Assembly: GCA_934655835.1 (NCBI GenBank)
Contig: CAKUHM010000036.1
Coordinates: 1 to 10,714 of the forward strand
Reading direction: 5' to 3'
Origin: an uncultured Collinsella sp.
Lineage (GTDB): Bacteria > Actinomycetota > Coriobacteriia > Coriobacteriales > Coriobacteriaceae
Length of the DNA stretch: 10,714 nt
The position numbers and the translations under genes are program-made. Shown here piece after piece: positions 5,864-10,714 of this stretch (within the stretch, counting starts at the first letter, position 1; the number at the start of each line of letters is the position of its first letter). Below the pieces are notes generated by a model that worked only from the letters and a program-made list of their open reading frames with translations, was not told the origin of the DNA and made no database searches.

Positions 5864-8608
5864 ATGGCAGCAACGGATATCGAGCGCGGACTCTCGACCG
5901 CCGAGGTCGAGGAGCGCATCGCCGCCGGTAAGATCAACCGCAACATGGAGCTCAAGACCAAGTCGGTCAAAGAGCTCATCATCGAGAACCTCTGCACGCT
6001 GTTCAATTTGATCAACGTGATCTTGGCGTTCCTGGTCATTTTGACCGGTTCGTTTAAGAATCTGACGTTCCTGTTCGTGGTGTTCTTGAACACCGCTATC
6101 GGCGTCATTCAGTCCATGCGTTCCAAAAAGATGGTCGATAAGCTCACTCTGCTGACCTCCAAGAAGGCCATCGCGGTGCGCGACGGCGCCGAGGTGGAGC
6201 TCGACCTGGATCAGATCGTGCTCGACGACATCATCCGCCTGGGGCGCGGCGACCAGATTCCCGCTGACGCCGTGGTGGTTTCGGGCGAGGCGCTCGTGAA
6301 CGAGAGCCTGCTGACGGGCGAGAGTGACCTTATTAAGAAACAGCCCGGTTCCGAGCTCATGAGCGGCAGCTTTATCGACTCGGGCCTGCTGCGCGCCCGC
6401 GTGATCCATGTCGGCGCCGACAACTACGTAGCCAAAATTAATAACGAGGCCAAGTACGTCAAAAAGGTCAATTCCGAGATCATGAACGCGCTTAACGCCA
6501 TCGTGCGCTTTGCGAGCATCATCATGATCCCGCTCGGTTTGGCGTTGTTTGCCTCGAGCGTGAGCGAGCTGTGGGATGCCGCGGGAACCCCAGGCGATAG
6601 CGCGCTTTCGTGGTGCTTCTCCGAGCTGTTGGCTGGCCATGTGCCTTCGTCAGCGCTGCTGTCCACGGTGGGCGCCCTGCTGGGCATGATCCCGCAAGGC
6701 CTGGTGCTGCTGACCTCGTCGGTGCTCGCTATTGCCACGGTGCGCCTGGCGCGTCGCAAGGTGCTGGCGCAGCAGCTCTACTGCATCGAGACGCTCGCTC
6801 GTGTCGACGTGCTGTGCCTGGACAAGACGGGCACCATCACGTCGGGTCGCATGGAGGTCGAGGGCACGTATCCGCTGCCGATCGAGGGCTTTGGCATGGG
6901 CGCGGGGGAGGGTGACGCCGCCGTTCCCGTCGATACCACGGTGCTCGATTTTGCGCTCGCCAACGTGGCGCGTGCCACCTCGGCAGACGCCAACGAGACC
7001 TGTCAGGCGCTGCTCAACTATTACGCCGATCGCCCGGTCGAGGTGTCCGAGCCGCTGTCGGTCATTCCGTTCTCGTCCTCCAAAAAGTGGAGCGGCGCGT
7101 CGTTTGCGCAGGGCTCCTATGTGATGGGTGCGGCGCAGTTCGTGCTTTCGGAGCGTGTGTTTTCGCAGGTCGAGAACCGTGTCGCCGAGCTTGCCGATAC
7201 CTGCCGCGTGCTCGTGGTGGCGCGCGTGGACGGCTTTACGCCCGATGGCGATATGGTGGGCGAGGCCGAGCCCGTGGGCTTTGTGACCATCCGCGACGAG
7301 ATTCGTACCTCGGCGGCCGAGACCATCGGCTACTTTAACGAGCAGGGCGTGATCCTCAACGTGATCAGTGGCGACGACCCGCGTACGGTGTCGTCGATCG
7401 CGCGCGTGGTGGGCGTGCCGGGTGCGGACGCTTATGTGGACGCCACGACGCTCGATACGCCGGCCAAGCTCGATGCGGCGGTGGACCGCTATCACGTGTT
7501 TGGTCGTGTGACCCCGCAGCAGAAGCGCGAGCTCGTGCAGGCGCTCAAGCGCCGCGAGCACACCGTGGCCATGACGGGCGACGGCGTCAACGACGTACTG
7601 GCGCTCAAGGAGGCCGACTGCTCCGTCGCCATGGCGGCTGGCTCCGATGCCGCGCGCAACGTGGCCGAGATCGTACTCGTCGACAACGACTTTGCCTCGA
7701 TGCCCGCCGTGGTGGCCGAAGGCCGTCGCTCCATCAACAACCTGCAGCGTTCGGCTTCGCTGTTCTTGACCAAGACGCTGTTCTCGATGGGCCTGGCGGC
7801 GCTGTGCATCGCGCTGCCGCCGTACCCTTTCGAGCCCATCCAGATGACGCTCATTAACTTCTTCTGCATCGGCGCGCCGGGCTTTGTGTTGGGCCTGGAG
7901 CCCAACAATGCTCGCGTGAAGGGCGCGTTTTTGACCAACGTGCTCAAGCGTGCGCTGCCGGCGTCGCTTGCGGTCATTTTGGCTGCGGCGCTCGATATCT
8001 TTGTGGCGCGCGTGTTTGGCTTTAGCCAGCTCACGCTGTCTACGATGTGCCTGCTTACGTCGTGCGCGGCGAGCGTCAGCCTGATCTGGCGCATCTCACA
8101 GCCGCTTACTCCTTTGCGCGTGGTGCTCTTTGTGTTTGTCGTCGCCGGCATTTTGACGGGTGTTATCGGGTTCCCGGCTCTGCTGTCCATCGCCAACCTG
8201 TCGGTGATCCAGATGGTTATCTTGGCGGTTATCGTTGTCTTTACCTGCTTGGTGTTCTTTAAGCTCGCCACGATGATGGATTCGCTTAAGCCGCGCCGCC
8301 GTCATGCGGCTACCGGCTTTGGTCGTGGCGTGCGCGTCCGCTTAGGTCGCGGTGGCGGCAAGGTAAGCTCGACGGGCTCGACGGCCGAGCGCTTTGCCAA
8401 GCGTGTCGCCGCCGATATGGCGCAGCGCCGTGAGGAGCGTACTGCGCGCGAGGCGGAGGCCCGCGCGCTCGAGGGCGTGGCCCAGGGCCAACCGCAGCCC
8501 AAGAAAAAGAAGAGCACGGGCGCCAAGCGCTCCCGCGTGACCAAATCGCCCCAAGGCATCAAAGTCTCAATGTCCAGCAAGAAGAATAAGCCCGTAAAGA
8601 AGGCCTAA
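5864..8608 (+). CDS. CtpE-like P-type cation-transporting ATPase with basic C-terminal tail (914 aa)
   Basis: An integral membrane pump that moves a cation at the cost of ATP. The N-terminus (GLSTAEVEERIAAGKIN) and the M4 to phosphorylation-site stretch match the mycobacterial CtpE group, linked by others to calcium; no heavy-metal N-terminal domain is present. Counting from ATG 5864: M1-M2 about 40-90, actuator TGES 151-154, M3-M4 with PQGL (Q278), DKTGT with phosphorylated Asp320, nucleotide-binding KKWSGA, TGDGVND 571-577, then M5-M10 to about residue 805. Residues 809-914 form a hydrophilic Lys/Arg-rich tail not typical of the family. GTG 5849 and ATG 5852 are in-frame alternatives; 5864 has GGGA 6 bases upstream and loses no family sequence. 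No partner gene is adjacent. Ion specificity cannot be read: the SERCA-type glutamate in M4 and aspartate in M6 are absent. Calcium, magnesium or another cation is possible. Confidence 0.9.
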   Translation: MAATDIERGLSTAEVEERIAAGKINRNMELKTKSVKELIIENLCTLFNLINVILAFLVILTGSFKNLTFLFVVFLNTAIGVIQSMRSKKMVDKLTLLTSKKAIAVRDGAEVELDLDQIVLDDIIRLGRGDQIPADAVVVSGEALVNESLLTGESDLIKKQPGSELMSGSFIDSGLLRARVIHVGADNYVAKINNEAKYVKKVNSEIMNALNAIVRFASIIMIPLGLALFASSVSELWDAAGTPGDSALSWCFSELLAGHVPSSALLSTVGALLGMIPQGLVLLTSSVLAIATVRLARRKVLAQQLYCIETLARVDVLCLDKTGTITSGRMEVEGTYPLPIEGFGMGAGEGDAAVPVDTTVLDFALANVARATSADANETCQALLNYYADRPVEVSEPLSVIPFSSSKKWSGASFAQGSYVMGAAQFVLSERVFSQVENRVAELADTCRVLVVARVDGFTPDGDMVGEAEPVGFVTIRDEIRTSAAETIGYFNEQGVILNVISGDDPRTVSSIARVVGVPGADAYVDATTLDTPAKLDAAVDRYHVFGRVTPQQKRELVQALKRREHTVAMTGDGVNDVLALKEADCSVAMAAGSDAARNVAEIVLVDNDFASMPAVVAEGRRSINNLQRSASLFLTKTLFSMGLAALCIALPPYPFEPIQMTLINFFCIGAPGFVLGLEPNNARVKGAFLTNVLKRALPASLAVILAAALDIFVARVFGFSQLTLSTMCLLTSCAASVSLIWRISQPLTPLRVVLFVFVVAGILTGVIGFPALLSIANLSVIQMVILAVIVVFTCLVFFKLATMMDSLKPRRRHAATGFGRGVRVRLGRGGGKVSSTGSTAERFAKRVAADMAQRREERTAREAEARALEGVAQGQPQPKKKKSTGAKRSRVTKSPQGIKVSMSSKKNKPVKKA

Positions 8609-8618
8609 CCCCAACGCC

Positions 8619-8697
8619 TCCTGCAGTTGCGGTGAAATAGGGACTGTTTAAGCGTTTCAGTCTTCAATTCAATCCCTATTTCACCGCAACTGCGGGG
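8619..8697. repeat. Perfect 21-bp inverted repeat with 29-base spacer (REP/MITE-like palindrome)
   Basis: The arm at 8623-8643 begins GCAGTTGCGGTG and ends AATAGGGA; its exact reverse complement lies at 8673-8693. Four outer positions on each side can also pair (8619-8622 with 8694-8697, two of them as U-G), giving a 25-bp RNA stem. Inside the spacer, GACTG (8642-8646) and CAGTC (8658-8662) could form a competing small hairpin. It begins about 10 bases after the ATPase stop codon. No U-tract follows on either strand, so it is not a classical terminator, although it could stabilise the 3' end of the ATPase mRNA. Perfect arms suggest a mobile or maintained palindromic repeat. No transposase is nearby. 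Confidence 0.8.
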
Positions 8698-8745
8698 CGA
8701 GCGGCGATGTTGAATTGGTGCCTTGTGTCTGTGGGGGCGTAGCGA

Positions 8746-8754
8746 TGCTATGCT
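8746..8754 (+). promoter_or_regulatory. Candidate extended -10 promoter of the zinc-ribbon gene
   Basis: TGCTATGCT (8746-8754) reads as an extended -10 (TGn followed by TATGCT, 4 of 6 matches). The nearest -35-like TTGTGT (8723-8728) is 20 bases away, too far for normal use, so the call rests on the TGn extension. Transcription would start near 8761, giving a leader of about 34 bases before GTG 8795. Confidence 0.4.
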
Positions 8755-8794
8755 CTAACCTCGATTGTTTGAATTGCTCCGAAAAGAGGATGCC

Positions 8795-9937
8795 GTGATC
8801 TGCCCGCATTGCCTTAAGACCATCGAGGACGGCGCCTCGTTCTGCCCCTACTGCAACGCCTATGTGGGTCCGGGCGATGGTCCGGAGCACACCGAGTTCG
8901 TGTTCTGTGAGGGCTGCGGTGCCCGTCTTTCTCCGCATGATCGTACGTGCCCCAAATGCGGACGCCCCGCTCCGGGTATCCTCTCCGAGGACGCGGCCGC
9001 ATCCGACCTGGCAGCGGGCCGCACGGCGGGCTTTCCGCGCCTAACGCAAGAGCAGATCGATACCGAGGTGCCGCATGCGCCGGCCTCTGCCGCTGCGGTG
9101 CTTTCGGACGCCGCCGACCCCAATGAGACCTGCGTGCTGCCGGCTTTCGATAAGGATTTCGGTATCCCCAAGGTCGATATCCCGATGCCGGTTTCCCTGC
9201 ATGAAGACACTCAAAAATCCAAGCGCAAGGTGCACCCCGACGAGGACGCCTACCATAAGCACAAGCGTCATATCCCCAAGCCGCTTATCGTTATTGCGGT
9301 GCTTGCCGTCGTGTGCGGTGGCGCTTATTGGTTTGTGACGGCCGATCCCATGGGTGTCATGCCCGGCTTCTATGTCCAGTTTGGCCAGGCCGCGCAGACC
9401 ACGTTCCCCACGCGTCAAAAGGGCGAGGCGACCGAGGACGACACCAAGCAGGACGATCCTGCCGAAGTGGTCCAGGAAGAAACCGTGCTCACCGATGACC
9501 AGCTCTATACCAGGCTCGATGGTCTGTATCAGACCATCGTGTCGTACGGCAACGAGGATCAGATTGGCGAGGTCATCGACTCGTTCAACAACGGCTATCT
9601 CCGCTCTCCGCTCTCCACGCGTCAGGAGCTGTCGCAGAGTGCCTACGCTCTGCGCGACCAGATCAAAAAGACGCAAGATGAGCTCAACAACCTGAAAGTA
9701 CAGGACGATACGGTCTATGCGGATGACATTGCCCACTTAAAGCAGCTTGCCGAGTGGATGTATGAGCGCGTCGACGTGATCTGCCAGAGCTGGGATATCT
9801 CGCTGGCCATTCCCGATGGCGAGTCGATGAGTTCCCACCAAAGCGAGATTCTGGCGCCCATCGCGCAGGGCGGCAACAGCGCGCTGAACCAGTACGATGC
9901 CAATGTGGGTTCCTGGAAGCCGCAGCAGCGTTCCTAA
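8795..9937 (+). CDS. Double zinc-ribbon single-pass membrane protein of unknown function (380 aa)
   Basis: Two N-terminal zinc ribbons are visible: Cys3/Cys6 with Cys17/Cys20 (CPHC, CPYC) and Cys38/Cys41 with Cys52/Cys55 (CEGC, CPKC). A low-complexity acidic/polar linker follows, then a basic juxtamembrane stretch rich in Lys and His, one hydrophobic helix at about 164-181 and an outer part of about 200 residues. The positive-inside rule puts the zinc ribbons in the cytoplasm. The outer part starts with an acidic segment (211-236) and continues as predicted helices with coiled-coil character; no enzyme motif is seen and there is no LPxTG. This layout recalls zinc-ribbon membrane proteins such as staphylococcal TcaA, but I see no specific match. 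GTG 8795 was chosen because AGAGGA lies 4 bases upstream; the in-frame TTG at 8765 has no ribosome binding site and falls close to the likely transcription start. A role as envelope sensor or scaffold is conjecture. Confidence 0.8.
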   Translation: MICPHCLKTIEDGASFCPYCNAYVGPGDGPEHTEFVFCEGCGARLSPHDRTCPKCGRPAPGILSEDAAASDLAAGRTAGFPRLTQEQIDTEVPHAPASAAAVLSDAADPNETCVLPAFDKDFGIPKVDIPMPVSLHEDTQKSKRKVHPDEDAYHKHKRHIPKPLIVIAVLAVVCGGAYWFVTADPMGVMPGFYVQFGQAAQTTFPTRQKGEATEDDTKQDDPAEVVQEETVLTDDQLYTRLDGLYQTIVSYGNEDQIGEVIDSFNNGYLRSPLSTRQELSQSAYALRDQIKKTQDELNNLKVQDDTVYADDIAHLKQLAEWMYERVDVICQSWDISLAIPDGESMSSHQSEILAPIAQGGNSALNQYDANVGSWKPQQRS

Positions 9938-9975
9938 AATTAGTTCGCCATAGTCGGCATAACCTACGTGCGCAA

Positions 9976-10005
9976 TTGATGTAAGCCCGTGCTTATTGCT
10001 ACAAT
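9976..10005 (+). promoter_or_regulatory. Sigma70-type promoter of the cyclophilin gene
   Basis: TTGATG (9976-9981) and TACAAT (10000-10005) are 18 bases apart, each one or two mismatches from consensus. The start would be near 10012, giving a leader of about 33 bases that carries GAGGAAGGAA (10031-10040) before ATG 10045. No terminator is visible between the zinc-ribbon stop (9937) and this promoter, so readthrough may add to it. Confidence 0.65.
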
Positions 10006-10044
10006 TCGTACAAATATGCTTTAAACGCACGAGGAAGGAACCGC

Positions 10045-10587
10045 ATGTTTGGTTTTAAGAAAGAGCTCTACACGCCCGAGTATCAGCTTGTCGGCGACGA
10101 GTGCGCCGTAATCGAGACGTCGAAGGGTACCATCAAGGTCAAGTTTGACGGCGAGGGCGCTCCCATTCATGTCGCGAACTTCTGTGAGCTTTCCACGATG
10201 GGCTTCTATGACGGCCTTAAGTTCCATCGCTATGTGCCCGGTTTTGTTATCCAGGGCGGCGACCCCAATACCCGCGACATGTCCGGCGCCGACGTCGCTG
10301 CCGGCCTTGAGGGCCCCGACGGCATGCCCGGTACCGGTGGCCCCGGCTACTGCATCAAGGGCGAGTTTGCCACCAATCCGCGCAACAGCCATGTCGATGG
10401 CGCCCTTGCCATGGCACGCTCCATGGATCCCGATTCCGCGGGTTCGCAGTTCTACTTCTGCCTGGGTGCCCAGCATAACCTCGATTCCGGTTACACCGTC
10501 TTTGGTACCACGGTCGAGGGTCTCGATGTGATTTCGCAGCTGCGTGCCGGCGACGAGATCGTCCATGTCGAGATCGTTCACGAGTAA
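10045..10587 (+). CDS. Cyclophilin-type peptidyl-prolyl cis-trans isomerase (180 aa)
   Basis: Catalyses cis-trans isomerisation of Xaa-Pro bonds during protein folding. There is no signal peptide or membrane segment, so it should be cytoplasmic. The core motifs are FHRYVPGFVIQGGDP (60-74, with the catalytic Arg62 and Gln70), GALAMARS (119-126, Met123) and SQFYFCLG (134-141), followed by LDSGYTVFG (146-154). The length is that of a small single-domain bacterial cyclophilin plus a short N-terminal extension. Compared with human CypA, Phe113 corresponds to Tyr137 and Trp121 to Asn145; the second change predicts weak cyclosporin binding (inference). ATG 10045 has a strong AAGGA 5 bases upstream and a good promoter. 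The next gene starts 11 bases downstream, so the two are likely co-transcribed. Confidence 0.95.
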   Translation: MFGFKKELYTPEYQLVGDECAVIETSKGTIKVKFDGEGAPIHVANFCELSTMGFYDGLKFHRYVPGFVIQGGDPNTRDMSGADVAAGLEGPDGMPGTGGPGYCIKGEFATNPRNSHVDGALAMARSMDPDSAGSQFYFCLGAQHNLDSGYTVFGTTVEGLDVISQLRAGDEIVHVEIVHE

Positions 10588-10598
10588 AGGGGACTTCC

Positions 10599-10714
10599 TT
10601 GAATAGCCAGCTGATCCAACAGGGCCGCGCCGCTTACCGCGCGGGTGATTTTTCCGCTGCAGCCCAGATGCTTGGGGCGGCAAAGACTCCCGATGAGATT
10701 ATGGGCGAGGCCGA
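10599..10714 (+). CDS. 5' end of a TPR-like protein (partial, runs off the window)
   Basis: TTG 10599 opens a frame that stays open for 38 codons to the window edge. AAAGGGGA (10586-10593) lies 5-6 bases upstream and overlaps the stop of the isomerase gene, which supports the TTG start and translational linkage. The visible product includes LIQQGRAAYRAGDFSAA, which resembles helix A and the start of helix B of a tetratricopeptide repeat (Gly, Ala, Tyr, Gly and Ala spaced as in that repeat). Function cannot be assigned from 38 residues; a scaffold or protein-interaction role would be typical of the fold. Confidence 0.7.
   Translation, partial: MNSQLIQQGRAAYRAGDFSAAAQMLGAAKTPDEIMGEA

Noticed and set aside
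6650..7561. Minus-strand 303-codon open frame inside the ATPase gene
   Set aside because: Antisense to the nucleotide-binding region of a certain P-type ATPase; His/Arg-rich composition with no domain.
8619..8697. The palindrome as an intrinsic terminator
   Set aside because: No U-tract follows the stem on either strand and the loop is long (29 bases), so it is listed as a repeat instead.
8765..8794. TTG 8765 as start of the zinc-ribbon protein
   Set aside because: No ribosome binding site, and it lies close to the predicted transcription start. GTG 8795 has AGAGGA upstream and begins directly at the first zinc ribbon.

Overview
This window looks like chromosomal DNA of a high-GC actinobacterium. 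A human or animal gut member of the Coriobacteriia (Collinsella or a relative) is my best guess. The guess rests on GC-rich codon use, clostridial-style variants of the shikimate enzymes, a tRNA with an encoded CCA, and a CtpE-like P-type ATPase. No rRNA, IS element, phage gene or CRISPR array is visible, so this is mainly housekeeping sequence.

Region 1 (8-5506, minus strand) is a compact aromatic amino-acid operon. Its transcription order is DAHP synthase (aroF type), prephenate dehydrogenase (tyrA), 3-dehydroquinate synthase (aroB), EPSP synthase (aroA) and chorismate synthase (aroC). Junctions are a 7-bp overlap, 1-3 bp gaps or, at most, 36 bp, so the genes are almost certainly co-transcribed. 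Together they supply the first two steps (DAHP, dehydroquinate), the last two steps to chorismate, and the tyrosine branch enzyme. The middle enzymes (dehydroquinase, shikimate dehydrogenase, shikimate kinase) are not in the window.

Region 2 (5507-5863) is a divergent intergenic region. On the minus strand it holds a putative operon promoter, a 20-codon possible leader ORF and a terminator-like hairpin between promoter and first gene, which suggests attenuation. On the plus strand a good sigma70-type promoter drives tRNA-Arg(CCG), which is followed by a strong intrinsic terminator.

Region 3 (5864-8608, plus) encodes a CtpE-like P-type cation ATPase with an unusual lysine/arginine-rich C-terminal tail. 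A perfect 21-bp inverted repeat without a U-tract follows its stop codon and resembles a REP/MITE-type palindrome.

Region 4 (8795-10714, plus) has a membrane protein with a double zinc ribbon, a cytoplasmic cyclophilin-type peptidyl-prolyl isomerase with its own promoter, and the first 38 codons of a TPR-like protein that runs off the window and is probably translationally linked to the isomerase gene.

The two most interesting items are the leader of the aro operon and the palindromic repeat with its neighbouring motifs. Everything else fits known families.
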